Below, in pieces: positions 6,563 through 12,988 of a stretch of 16,215 nt of DNA; the stretch's first letter is position 1, and every line of letters begins with the position of its first letter. The position numbers and the translations under genes are program-made. The notes beneath the pieces were generated by a model that searched no databases, was not told where the DNA came from, and saw only the letters and a list, made by a program, of their open reading frames with translations. Source of the stretch: Microcaldota archaeon (GTDB taxonomy: Archaea; Micrarchaeota; Micrarchaeia; Anstonellales; Anstonellaceae); contig JAOAKE010000015.1 of assembly GCA_026413805.1 (NCBI GenBank), positions 1 to 16,215 on the forward strand, read 5' to 3'.

Positions 6563-7066
6563 TTGAAGCTGCAAAACCCTTTTGTGGCAGTGAATGTGGC
6601 AAAGCCGCGCACTGATTCGGCTGCGCAATTCTCTATTGTAGTCCTCAATAAAGAAAACTACCCTCGCGCCCTGCGGATAGTAATTGCAAAAATTGAAAGG
6701 ATGTTCCCCGAGCTTGGCAAGAAAAGCCCTGCCATGTGCGAAATGATAACATGCGCAAGCGAAATAGCCAACAACGCCGCTGCAAAAGAGGAGCATTTCC
6801 CAATAAGGATGACGGCAAGGAGGGAAGGAAGCATTCTTTTCTTTGAAACCTTTCAGGCAAAAAATTTCAAAAACCCCAAAATTGGGCTTCCCGCTGACCC
6901 GCTTGCCTGCGGGGGCAGGGGGCTTTATATTGTGAATTTTTTGACTGGCGGGGGCCTTCACCTTGAAGGAGAAAGGGGAAAGGCCTGGTTCGCCTATGAC
7001 ACAAGCAAGAAAAGGGGCAAAGCGCACGGAGGGTTTGAGGAAAAATTGCCGCTAATAGGCGATTGA
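6563..7066 (+). CDS. RsbW/SpoIIAB-like HATPase-fold protein, possibly degenerate
   Basis: About 167 residues with the arrangement of a GHKL/HATPase_c_2 domain. An N-box-like helix (MCEMITCASEIANNAA) is followed by paired beta strands (MTARREGSILFFETF) and a GGRGLYIVNFL glycine-rich segment resembling RsbW 'GRGLFIM'. The D-x-G-x-G motif that normally binds ATP is replaced by roughly FQAKN, so nucleotide binding may be weak or lost. The frame is open much further upstream but would overlap DUF92. TTG at 6563 is chosen as the first start after the DUF92 stop; GTG codons at 6584, 6590 and 6596 are alternatives. No Shine-Dalgarno is evident. The 3' end overlaps the acylphosphatase gene by 15 nt, convergently. 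Confidence 0.65.
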   Translation: MKLQNPFVAVNVAKPRTDSAAQFSIVVLNKENYPRALRIVIAKIERMFPELGKKSPAMCEMITCASEIANNAAAKEEHFPIRMTARREGSILFFETFQAKNFKNPKIGLPADPLACGGRGLYIVNFLTGGGLHLEGERGKAWFAYDTSKKRGKAHGGFEEKLPLIGD

Positions 7067-7333
7067 AAAGGAAGAAAACCCTGGCTTGCTTATCTCTTTT
7101 CGCCCTCTTTCTTCCAGCTGCTCAACGCTTATCCCAAACCTTTCCTGCACCCTCACCCTTCTGCAAAGCTCCTCCAGTTGCTCTGGAGTGCCCTCTGCCA
7201 CTATCTCAACGCTGCCATCTGGCAAGTTGCGGACATAGCCTGAAACCCCAAGCTGCAGGGCATGTCCCATGACAAAGGCGCGAAAGCCCACTCCCTGGAC
7301 GCTGCCTCTGGCTATGAGAAAAATGCGCTGCAT
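7052..7333 (-). CDS. acyP: Acylphosphatase
   Basis: A 93-residue protein of standard family length that hydrolyses acyl phosphates. The signature GSVQGVGFR lies at residues 10-18 with catalytic Arg18, and YVRNLPDGSVEIVAEG supplies the catalytic Asn36. The open frame extends to 7390, inside TBP. ATG 7333 is preferred because the family motif then begins at residue 10 as usual and GGTGGGAAG lies just upstream. The gene follows TBP on the same strand after 28 nt, so it is probably co-transcribed with it. Confidence 0.93.
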   Translation of the reverse strand: MQRIFLIARGSVQGVGFRAFVMGHALQLGVSGYVRNLPDGSVEIVAEGTPEQLEELCRRVRVQERFGISVEQLEERGRKEISKPGFSSFSIAY

Positions 7334-7361
7334 CTTCCCACCAATTCTTCTTGAAGCCTGC

Positions 7362-7964
7362 TTATTGCGATGGCGGAAGGGGGGAAGCATATGGGGTGAG
7401 CAGCCTTGCAGCCATATTTAGCGCAGTTTCAACCTCCTTTTCGCTTCGCCCGCCTGTGCAGATTACCTTGCCGTTCTTGAAAAGCAAAAGGGAAGTTTTT
7501 GGGGACTGGAACTTCAATATCGCGCCTGGGAACTGCTCAGGCTCATACTCAACGTCGTCTATTTTTGAGGCAATTGTGTACAAGTCAAGCTCAACATTCA
7601 TCTCAGCAGAGGCGACGATGTTCTGGACAGTGAAGCTTGGCTTGAAGCCCTTTGGAGGCTTGGTCTTGGAATAGCCCACCAGCATGCGCAGCGTCCTTTC
7701 AATTGCCGCGCGCACCTCTGCCTCATTCTTTCCCCCTGTGCAGATTATCTTGCCGTTCTTGAAAAGCAAAAGGGAAGTTTTTGGCTCTTTGAGCTTCAAT
7801 ATCGCGCCTGGGAACTGCTCAGGCTCATACTCAACATCGTCTATTTTTGAGGCAATTGTGTACAAGTCAAGCTCCAGCCCAAGCTCAGCTGATGCCACAA
7901 TATTTTCTATCTTGAAAGTTGGCTTTATTACAAGTTTCTGCTTGCTTGCATTTTTCTTTGCCAC
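7362..7964 (-). CDS. tbp: TATA-box binding protein
   Basis: A 200-residue archaeal TBP, the general factor that binds TATA boxes and recruits TFB and RNA polymerase. Two direct repeats form the saddle: FKIENIVASAELGLELDLYTIA and FTVQNIVASAEMNVELDLYTIA begin the halves, and each continues with FPGAILK, SLLLFKNGK and ICTGG. The shared stretch (residues about 31-76 and 125-171) is almost identical even at DNA level, with repeat copies at 7453-7592 and 7735-7874. A short basic N-terminal tail and a proline-rich C-terminal tail are present. GTG 7964 is the start, with AGGTGG (complement of 7969-7974) as Shine-Dalgarno and a TATA box about 40 nt upstream. Confidence 0.97.
   Translation of the reverse strand: MAKKNASKQKLVIKPTFKIENIVASAELGLELDLYTIASKIDDVEYEPEQFPGAILKLKEPKTSLLLFKNGKIICTGGKNEAEVRAAIERTLRMLVGYSKTKPPKGFKPSFTVQNIVASAEMNVELDLYTIASKIDDVEYEPEQFPGAILKFQSPKTSLLLFKNGKVICTGGRSEKEVETALNMAARLLTPYASPLPPSQ
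7453..7592. repeat. Intragenic direct repeat in tbp, copy A (C-terminal half)
   Basis: This stretch aligns without gaps to copy B at 7735-7874 (offset 282 nt, 94 codons) with about 8 mismatches by eye. Six of them cluster around 7503-7511; the rest, including third codon positions, is identical. Confidence 0.85.
7735..7874. repeat. Intragenic direct repeat in tbp, copy B (N-terminal half)
   Basis: Partner of copy A at 7453-7592. The two encode the matching saddle segments of TBP. Confidence 0.85.
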
Positions 7965-7998
7965 CGAACCACCTAAAAGTTTTTAAACTGACAGAGGT

Positions 7999-8007
7999 AT
8001 TTAAAAG
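7999..8007 (-). promoter_or_regulatory. TATA box of the tbp-acyP transcript
   Basis: The minus strand reads TTTTAAATA. A start about 26 nt downstream, near 7977, would give a roughly 13-nt leader that just contains the AGGTGG Shine-Dalgarno of tbp. Confidence 0.55.
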
Positions 8008-8012
8008 GAAAG

Positions 8013-8021
8013 CTATTTAAA
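8013..8021 (+). promoter_or_regulatory. TATA box of the L21e-rpo4 transcript
   Basis: CTATTTAAA is preceded by a purine-rich GGAAAG that could serve as a BRE. Transcription would start near 8043, leaving a leader of about 40 nt before the L21e ATG at 8085. Confidence 0.5.
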
Positions 8022-8084
8022 TGGGACTGGGAGTAAAGTAGCCTCTTGCAAAAAAGCCAAAAAGAATGACAAATGGTGATTTTT

Positions 8085-8372
8085 ATGAAGCGCTCACGCG
8101 GGAAGATGTCAAAGAGAAGCAGGCTGCTTGGAGCGGCAAAGCGGCTGGTTACTGTGGCAAGCCTTACTTCCTCCTACATGGTAGGGGACAGGGTGGCAAT
8201 TGACTCGCAGTCAAAATTCCCAGGCATGCCGCACCCAAGGTATCGCGGAAGGACCGGCGTAATTGTAGACACGCGCGGCAAGGCGTATGTAGTGCAGATT
8301 CGCGACGGAAACATGCTAAAGGAATTGATTGTCCCCCCAGTGCACCTTCGCTTGGTAGGAAAGGCGCAATAG
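8085..8372 (+). CDS. rpl21e: 50S ribosomal protein L21e
   Basis: A 95-residue basic protein. The N terminus MKRSRGKMSKRSR and the SH3-like body (YMVGDRVAIDSQ, FPGMPHPRYRGRTGVIVDTRGKAYVVQIRDGN, ELIVPPVHLRLV) match archaeal/eukaryotic eL21, a large-subunit protein. ATG 8085 is chosen over an in-frame ATG at 8073 because GGTGA at 8075-8079 then serves as Shine-Dalgarno and the family starts with this basic segment. Rpo4 follows 13 nt after the stop, the gene order commonly seen in archaea. Confidence 0.95.
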   Translation: MKRSRGKMSKRSRLLGAAKRLVTVASLTSSYMVGDRVAIDSQSKFPGMPHPRYRGRTGVIVDTRGKAYVVQIRDGNMLKELIVPPVHLRLVGKAQ

Positions 8373-8385
8373 AAAGGTGAGTTTG

Positions 8386-8823
8386 ATGATTGGAAAAGGC
8401 GCATATGAAATCAGGGCAGTTACCCTTGCAGAAGTGGCAAAGATACTTGAAAAAAGGCAAGGAATGGTAGGCGAATTTGGCTTTGAGCAGCAGAATGCCC
8501 TGGACTATGCAAGGAAATTTGCCCGCCTCAAGCTCTCTGATGCGCAAGGCATGCAAGCTGAGCTTGAAAAGCTCGGGGTAAAGCCAGAAAGCGCAGTCAA
8601 GATTGTGGACATACTGCCCCAAAACAGGCAGCAGCTCCTTTTGATACTTGCAAAGGACAAAACCGACTTTCCTGAAAAAAAGCTTGCCGAGATTGAAGAG
8701 GTCGTGGCGCAATTCTCAAAGAAGGCAAGGAAGATAGAGCCTTCTTCGCCGGCGAAGGCAGAAAGCGAGCCTCTGCCCCAAGAGCCCCCTGCTGAAAACG
8801 AAGGGGGAGGAAAAAAAGAATAG
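8386..8823 (+). CDS. rpo4: DNA-directed RNA polymerase subunit Rpo4 (RpoF)
   Basis: A 145-residue homologue of eukaryotic Rpb4, which pairs with Rpo7 in the polymerase stalk. The N-terminal MIGKGAYEIRAVTLAEVAKILEKR and the HRDC-like helical region (QQNALDYARKFARL, ESAVKIVDILPQNRQQLLLILA) are typical. The last 30 or so residues form a Pro/Glu/Ser-rich tail ending GGGKKE, longer than the roughly 115-residue size usual for archaeal Rpo4 and probably disordered. ATG 8386 is chosen because GGTGA at 8376-8380 precedes it; a GTG at 8377 lies inside that motif. The neighbours L21e and DUF655 form a conserved archaeal gene group. Confidence 0.93.
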   Translation: MIGKGAYEIRAVTLAEVAKILEKRQGMVGEFGFEQQNALDYARKFARLKLSDAQGMQAELEKLGVKPESAVKIVDILPQNRQQLLLILAKDKTDFPEKKLAEIEEVVAQFSKKARKIEPSSPAKAESEPLPQEPPAENEGGGKKE

Positions 8824-8846
8824 CTGGCGGCTTCCAGAGTAAAAAC

Positions 8847-8856
8847 TAATATATAC
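8847..8856 (+). promoter_or_regulatory. Possible TATA box before the DUF655 gene
   Basis: TAATATATAC lies in the 95-nt gap after rpo4. A start near 8878 would leave a leader of about 40 nt before ATG 8919, similar to L21e. Confidence 0.45.
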
Positions 8857-8918
8857 TGCTTGCCATAAAAGAAACTTGGGAGGCAGCAAAAGGATACTTA
8901 AAGGCAAAGGTGCCTTCA

Positions 8919-9488
8919 ATGGAAATGGAAGAATACGGAAGGGTCATTGACTTTTTGCCCGATGGCAGGGCAAGTGAGCGGGAGCGCGAGCCGCTTGCCC
9001 AGCTGGTAGGCGAAAAATACTTCACCTTGCTTGAGGTTACAATAAAGAAAGGGGCAAGCTGCTCCCTTGGCCAGAGGCTGTACATCGGAAAGGAGGCGCG
9101 AAATGAGGTGGACAAGATAAAGCGCAGGATTGAGTTCAATGACCTGACTGCCACTGCGCGAAACGAGCTTCCAATGGTAGTGAAGGCGATAATACACGAC
9201 AGGGAAAAGGAGTTTGTGGAGATGTTCAACAGGGCAGGGCCCATTTCAATACGCCTGCACCAGCTTGAGCTCCTTCCTGGGATTGGAAAAAAGCACCTGC
9301 GAGAAATACTTGAAAGCCGCGAGGAGAAAAAATTTGAGTCATTCAAGGACCTGCAATCCCGGATTACGCTCATGCCCGACCCCGTCAACTTAATAATGAC
9401 AAGGATAAGCGAGGAGCTGCAAGGCAACTCACAACACTACTTATTTGTAAGGCCTCCTGCCAAGCACCACGAAGAATATGGCAGATGA
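8919..9488 (+). CDS. DUF655 family protein with helix-hairpin-helix
   Basis: A 189-residue archaeal DUF655 protein. Features in order: EYGRVIDFLPDGR, an OB-like beta region (EKYFTLLEVTIKKG, GQRLYIGKE), a helical segment (FNDLTATARNELPMVVKAII), then a helix-hairpin-helix (HQLELLPGIGKKHLREIL) and FKDLQSRI, suggesting RNA or DNA binding. It is usually found with L21e, rpo4 and ksgA, consistent with a role in ribosome or RNA biology; the exact function is unknown. ATG 8919 is chosen because GGTG at 8909-8912 fits a Shine-Dalgarno with a 6-nt spacer; GTG 8910 and ATG 8925 are alternatives. Confidence 0.9.
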   Translation: MEMEEYGRVIDFLPDGRASEREREPLAQLVGEKYFTLLEVTIKKGASCSLGQRLYIGKEARNEVDKIKRRIEFNDLTATARNELPMVVKAIIHDREKEFVEMFNRAGPISIRLHQLELLPGIGKKHLREILESREEKKFESFKDLQSRITLMPDPVNLIMTRISEELQGNSQHYLFVRPPAKHHEEYGR

Positions 9489-9512
9489 TTGCAGGGAAAT
9501 TTCGCCATCCTT

Positions 9513-9520
9513 CTTAAATT
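9513..9520 (+). promoter_or_regulatory. TATA box of tRNA-Arg
   Basis: CTTAAATT is centred about 26 nt before the first tRNA nucleotide at 9542, as expected for an archaeal tRNA promoter. Confidence 0.55.
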
Positions 9521-9541
9521 GACTGGGCAAAATTATCTTGC

Positions 9542-9649
9542 GGGCCCGTGCGGTAATCCGGATAGCCGACGAGGCTTCGGACCTCGGGGTGAGGGTTCAA
9601 AAAAGGCTGCCCCAAAAAGCGCAGCCTTTTGAAAGTCCCTTCGGGCCCG
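9542..9649 (+). tRNA. tRNA-Arg(UCG) with a T-loop intron
   Basis: Acceptor GGGCCCG (9542-9548) pairs with CGGGCCC (9642-9648), and the discriminator is G. The D-stem is CGGT/GCCG with a GG-containing loop. Anticodon stem CGAGG/CCTCG carries loop CTTCGGA, anticodon UCG (Arg, CGA). T-stem GAGGG/CCCTT includes one G-T pair, with T-loop TTCAAAT. The mature length is 74 nt of a 108-nt gene; CCA is not encoded. The single intron is not in the anticodon loop but in the T-loop, between positions 59 and 60, the same place as in tRNA-Gln of this window. Without removing it, the T-arm cannot be folded normally, so simple tRNA finders may miss the gene. Confidence 0.9.
9602..9635 (+). other. Noncanonical T-loop intron of tRNA-Arg (59/60)
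   Basis: A 34-nt intron. Exon UUCA pairs perfectly with intron UGAA as the 4-bp central helix, the 3' bulge is AGU, and the intron core is a strong hairpin AAGGCTGC/GCAGCCTT. Cutting after the second base of each bulge restores TTCAAAT. One extra T on the 3' side makes the 5' bulge slightly flexible. Confidence 0.85.
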
Positions 9650-9676
9650 CATGTCGCTTGGATGCAGCGTGGTAAG

Positions 9677-10408
9677 ATGAATTTTGCACTTGCGCTTGCC
9701 TTTGCTGTGCTTTTTTTTAACCTGCCCTACTGCGCCTTCTTAGTAGGCGAAGGCAGGGTGGGCGAAAAAATCCCAATCCTTTGCGAGGGCCAGGAGCATG
9801 TGTTTGTGGCATTTCCAAACAGGAGCACTGCCAAGCTCTCCCTTGACATCTATTTCCAGACCTACCTTGTCCCAGAGTCAGCCGGGCCGCACTCCATACA
9901 GTGCGGGAATGAGACGCGCGTTGTGAAGGTGATGGCAAGGGAAGGCGAAATGAGGCTGCCCCCTCTTGAGAGGCCTGCCTTTGACCTGCCTTTGCTGGCA
10001 GCTGCCCTTTTCGCCAGCACACTTGCAATTTTCATTTTCCTTTTGGGCAGGGCCTCCAAAGAGACTGTTTTTTTAAAGAGCGTGAAGGGCAAGATTGCAA
10101 CCATAGTGCTTCGCCCAGCCGAGCATATGAAAAATGTGAAGATAGAGGACCCTGTATGCGAAGGGTTTGGCGGAAAGCCCCTTGCCTTTTCCTTCCCGTC
10201 GCTTCCAGCCCACACTTCTTGGAAATACGAATATGAAATTGATGTTGGCTTGCCCCCTGCCCCTGCCAAGCTGAATGCAAAATGCTGCGGAAAAGAAATT
10301 TTTCTTGAGTCCAAGCTCTACATTGAAGGAAAGGAAGTTGTGCCCAAGAAAAAAGAGGCTTCACTGCCAAAAGCCAAGCAAAAAAGGAAATTGCAGCGCG
10401 CAGCATAA
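9677..10408 (+). CDS. Membrane-anchored exported protein of unknown function
   Basis: About 243 residues. An N-terminal signal peptide (MNFALALAFAVLFFNLPYCAF) leads into an extracellular beta-rich domain of about 75 residues with a likely disulphide (CEGQEH, QCGNET). One membrane helix follows (PLLAAALFASTLAIFIFLLG), then a cytosolic-side domain of about 100 residues that also looks beta-rich (KIATIVLRPAEHMKNVKIEDPV, SWKYEYEIDV) and a lysine-rich tail. No family is recognised; the folds could be Ig-like. ATG 9677 is chosen because the frame upstream runs into the tRNA-Arg gene; an ATG at 9662 is also possible. No separate promoter is evident between the tRNA and this gene, so read-through from the tRNA promoter is possible. 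Confidence 0.72.
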   Translation: MNFALALAFAVLFFNLPYCAFLVGEGRVGEKIPILCEGQEHVFVAFPNRSTAKLSLDIYFQTYLVPESAGPHSIQCGNETRVVKVMAREGEMRLPPLERPAFDLPLLAAALFASTLAIFIFLLGRASKETVFLKSVKGKIATIVLRPAEHMKNVKIEDPVCEGFGGKPLAFSFPSLPAHTSWKYEYEIDVGLPPAPAKLNAKCCGKEIFLESKLYIEGKEVVPKKKEASLPKAKQKRKLQRAA

Positions 10409-10421
10409 CCCTTAGCAGCAA

Positions 10422-10784
10422 TTACTTTTGCCCCTGCGCAGCAGGCGCATCATCATACTGCATTGAGAAGATGACTGCAATAAGGGCAACTGCATCAATT
10501 AGCACGAATGGAAGAAGAAGGAATGGAAAATGCAGAAGGAGGGCGATTTGCATTGCAGCAAGCGAGCCAAGAAGCACCACCCTTGCAAATCCCAGGCTTA
10601 TTATGCTAAAGATGGAGAGCGAAAAGAATGAAAGCAGCGCGCCTCCTGCTGACAAGGTTGGGGGAAGGTCAAAAAGGACAAAGAAAACCAAGACGCTGGC
10701 GCAGATTAGCAGAACTTCTGCAACTGCCAGGGTGGCAATCCTGACCTTTGCTGCTGCATCGCCCTTTGGGCTTTCCCATTCCAT
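10422..10784 (-). CDS. Small integral membrane protein of unknown function
   Basis: 120 residues with about four hydrophobic helices: VRIATLAVAEVLLICASVLVFFVLF, GGALLSFFSLSIFSIISLGFA, VVLLGSLAAMQIALLLHF and LLPFVLIDAVALIAVIFSM. The N terminus is short and charged. No family is recognised. The ATG shares one base with the ksgA stop (TGATG), pointing to translational coupling as last gene of the map-ksgA transcript; an in-frame TTG lies one codon further upstream. Its stop is 13 nt from the convergent exported-protein gene. Confidence 0.75.
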   Translation of the reverse strand: MEWESPKGDAAAKVRIATLAVAEVLLICASVLVFFVLFDLPPTLSAGGALLSFFSLSIFSIISLGFARVVLLGSLAAMQIALLLHFPFLLLPFVLIDAVALIAVIFSMQYDDAPAAQGQK

Positions 10785-11542
10785 CAAATCAACTGCCTTG
10801 CGCTTTCAAGGACCTCAAGCGGTGAGAGCGAAAAAACCTTCTTTTTGGAATATTTAAGCGTTTGCGCCACTTTCATCGCAGCTGCCTTGTCATCCGAGCC
10901 AAAAATCTCCCTTCGCGCATCCACCACCGCGTTGCGAAGGGTTTTTTTCCTGTGCGAAAAAATCGCGCCAATCGTCCTTTCCTCCTGCTCAGAGAGCGAA
11001 AAGCCCGACTTTTCAAGCAAAACTATGCATGAATCTACCTTTGGCACGGGGTGAAATGCAAAGCGGCTGATGTGCGCCAAAACCTCGGCCCTAAATGAAA
11101 GCTGGGCAAAGACTGAAAGCCTTCCGTATTCTCGTGTGCCAGGCCCAGCGACCAGCCTTTCGGCAACCTCCCTTTGCATGCAGAGAACTGCCCTGCCAAA
11201 CTCCATCCTTGCAAGCTTGAGCAAAATCGGGGAGGTTATATAGTATGGGATGTTGCCCACTACCACGTCAAAGCGCCGGCTTTGGGGGAATTTCAGGAAA
11301 TCGCCTTGCCATATTTCAACCTTGGCGGCGCGCCTAAATTTCTCCCTGAGACTTTTTGCAAGCCTGCTGTCCAGCTCAACTGCGGTTATGTGCGCTGCCC
11401 CGGCTGAAAGCAGCTTCTCAGTCAGCCTGCCGTCTCCTGCGCCAACTTCAAGCACGCTTTTTCCCTGGGCTTGTGCCTGCTCAGCCTCAAAAATAAGGAC
11501 GGAGTCGTCAACTAAAAAGTGCTGCCCAAGCCTTGCTTTCAT
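10784..11542 (-). CDS. ksgA: 16S rRNA adenine dimethyltransferase KsgA/Dim1
   Basis: A 252-residue SAM-dependent methyltransferase that dimethylates two adjacent adenines in the 3'-terminal helix of 16S rRNA during small-subunit maturation. Motifs: GQHFLVDD near the N terminus, SAM-binding VLEVGAGDGRLTEKL (residues 30-44), acidic VELD (55-58), QGDFLKF (79-85) and the catalytic NIPYY (97-101). The C-terminal domain includes FHPVPKVDS. The open frame extends 17 codons upstream into map, but ATG 11542 is the family start and lies 13 nt after the map stop. In many archaea ksgA sits on the same strand after DUF655; here it is on the opposite strand, separated by a tRNA and two genes. Confidence 0.95.
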   Translation of the reverse strand: MKARLGQHFLVDDSVLIFEAEQAQAQGKSVLEVGAGDGRLTEKLLSAGAAHITAVELDSRLAKSLREKFRRAAKVEIWQGDFLKFPQSRRFDVVVGNIPYYITSPILLKLARMEFGRAVLCMQREVAERLVAGPGTREYGRLSVFAQLSFRAEVLAHISRFAFHPVPKVDSCIVLLEKSGFSLSEQEERTIGAIFSHRKKTLRNAVVDARREIFGSDDKAAAMKVAQTLKYSKKKVFSLSPLEVLESARQLI

Positions 11543-11555
11543 CAAACCGACCGGC

Positions 11556-12515
11556 TTAAAGAGGGGTGAGCACCCTTGCCGAATCGTGCTCAATTATTAC
11601 TGTGTGCTCGCGCTGCGCCACAAGCCCCCGCCCAGTGTCGCGAAGCACAGGGTAGGTGCGAAGCGCACCAGCATTCAGAAGCTCCCGCAAGGAGCTTGAC
11701 AAGGTTATGCGGGACTTGAAAAACCCTGCAAGCCACCGCTCTGCGAAAGGCAAGGAGAGGTAGCTGTCAAGTATGTGGGCAAGCAGCTCGCGCGAGTATT
11801 TCATGCGAAGCTTTGCATTCGGAGAAACAAGCGAGAAGATTTCAACTTGCGAGGTGTCTGCCACCCTGCCAGAGCCAGAGGAGGCAAAAGGCTCAAGGGC
11901 AAATATGTCGCCTTCTTTTAGCTCATAAGACGCAGTTGTCTTTATGTTTGGGATTTCCACCCCTGCATGCAGGGCATATTGCTCTATCTTGTGCCCTGTC
12001 AAGTTCTCAATTGGCCTAAAGCCGCGCGAGGCTATCTCCTTCTCAATCACTTCCCCTACCTGCCCTACCTTGACGCCTGGCTTCATGGACGCAATCGCTG
12101 CTGCAAGGGCTGCCTCAGATGCCTCCACAAGCTTTCCGTGCTCGCCAGACAAATCAACAGTCAAGGCAGCATCACCTATGCAGCCATCTATGTGGGCGCC
12201 TATGTCTATCTTCACCAAATCCTTCTCGCCGATGAGCATGCTGCTTCCTGCCTCAGGCGTAAAGTGCGCTGCGACATCATTTATGGATATGTTGGCAGGA
12301 AAGGCAACCTTTCCCCCTGCATCAACAATCATTTTTTCCAAAGATTCTGCAATGTCAAGAAGGGACTCTCCTGGCAGCACCAACTTTGGAACCTCGCGAA
12401 GGACTGATGAGGCAATTGAGCCTGCCTTTGAAAAATTCTCTTGAACCTTTGCAAGCCCCTCATCCGCATCCAGCCCTTCTTGCCCAATTTTCCCAGCACT
12501 TTCTTCCTCTGCCAT
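11556..12515 (-). CDS. map: Methionine aminopeptidase, type II
   Basis: A 319-residue pita-bread metalloprotease that removes N-terminal Met. All five metal ligands and the key His are visible: His84 (DVAAHFTP), Asp104 (KIDIGAHIDG), Asp115 (GDAALTVD), His175 (TGHKIEQY), Glu208 (FALEPF) and the Glu in QREHTVI near the C terminus. The 11-residue gap between the two Asp ligands matches human MetAP2, and the helical insertion after Glu208 marks type II. An upstream in-frame ATG at 12530 has a GGTG 4 nt before it. ATG 12515 is preferred because the divergent TATA box predicts transcription from about 12522. The N-terminal 25 residues are acidic and probably flexible. Confidence 0.95.
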   Translation of the reverse strand: MAEEESAGKIGQEGLDADEGLAKVQENFSKAGSIASSVLREVPKLVLPGESLLDIAESLEKMIVDAGGKVAFPANISINDVAAHFTPEAGSSMLIGEKDLVKIDIGAHIDGCIGDAALTVDLSGEHGKLVEASEAALAAAIASMKPGVKVGQVGEVIEKEIASRGFRPIENLTGHKIEQYALHAGVEIPNIKTTASYELKEGDIFALEPFASSGSGRVADTSQVEIFSLVSPNAKLRMKYSRELLAHILDSYLSLPFAERWLAGFFKSRITLSSSLRELLNAGALRTYPVLRDTGRGLVAQREHTVIIEHDSARVLTPL

Positions 12516-12545
12516 GCTATCCCTTTGCATTAAACACCAATACCC

Positions 12546-12551
12546 TTAAAA
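12546..12551. promoter_or_regulatory. AT-rich core between map and the zinc-finger membrane protein gene
   Basis: TTAAAA on plus (TTTTAA on minus) is centred about 26 nt before ATG 12575 and about 33 nt before ATG 12515. It could act as TATA box in both directions, again giving leaderless or near-leaderless starts. Confidence 0.5.
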
Positions 12552-12574
12552 GCAGAGGTGCAAAAAGAAGATTG

Positions 12575-12988
12575 ATGGCTGAAAAAAAGGGCGTGGCAGG
12601 AGAACGCGATAAGCAAGGAATTTGCGTCCTTTGCGGGTCAGTGGGCGAGGGAGTGCCTGCTGCCCCTGACTTTGCCATTTCTTCTGCAAGGAAAATAAGA
12701 AAGCTTCTTGGGATGGAAGAGCGCCATACAATTGCCTGCGAAAAATGCCTGCAGGCATGCATCCAAAAAAGGGAAAAATTTGAGAGAATGAACCGCAATT
12801 ACCGGATTTATGCTGCCTTGTTTTTCCTGCTTGTATTTGGAGGCAGCACCGCCTTGCGGGGCTTTGACGCAAGAATCCTTCTGCCTGCCCTGCTTGGCTG
12901 CGCAATAATACTCCTTCTTCCCTACGGGCATTACTCGCCTAAGTTTGAAAGCGGAAAAAAATCTGGAAAAAACTCGCAAGAATTATAA
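12575..12988 (+). CDS. Zinc-finger membrane protein of unknown function
   Basis: 137 residues. The N-terminal part holds a likely zinc-binding site, C17-V-L-C20 and C55-E-K-C58 with a further C62, the pairs separated by 34 residues. Two hydrophobic helices follow (IYAALFFLLVFGGSTAL and ILLPALLGCAIILLLPYG), and then a lysine-rich tail. The zinc finger and tail are probably cytosolic with a short external loop. No family is recognised. ATG 12575 fits a leaderless start 26 nt after TTAAAA; upstream in-frame codons fall inside the map promoter and gene. It is transcribed divergently from map. Confidence 0.75.
   Translation: MAEKKGVAGERDKQGICVLCGSVGEGVPAAPDFAISSARKIRKLLGMEERHTIACEKCLQACIQKREKFERMNRNYRIYAALFFLLVFGGSTALRGFDARILLPALLGCAIILLLPYGHYSPKFESGKKSGKNSQEL

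Noticed and set aside
6386..7066. A 226-codon version of the RsbW-like gene
   Set aside because: The first 59 codons overlap the well-supported DUF92 gene in another frame and do not look protein-like; starts after the DUF92 stop are preferred.
7453..7874. The tbp direct repeats as a mobile element or CRISPR-like repeat
   Set aside because: The two copies are in frame within one gene and correspond to the known TBP structural duplication. No CRISPR array, transposase, integrase or attachment site was found in the window.
9602..9635. Strong hairpin considered as a transcription terminator
   Set aside because: It lies between the two halves of the T-loop of a complete tRNA and fits a bulge-helix-bulge intron exactly; archaeal terminators are T-tracts rather than such hairpins.
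11944..12444. A 166-codon plus-strand ORF
   Set aside because: It lies wholly antisense to methionine aminopeptidase, which has all catalytic ligands. It is a shadow of a GC-balanced coding strand.
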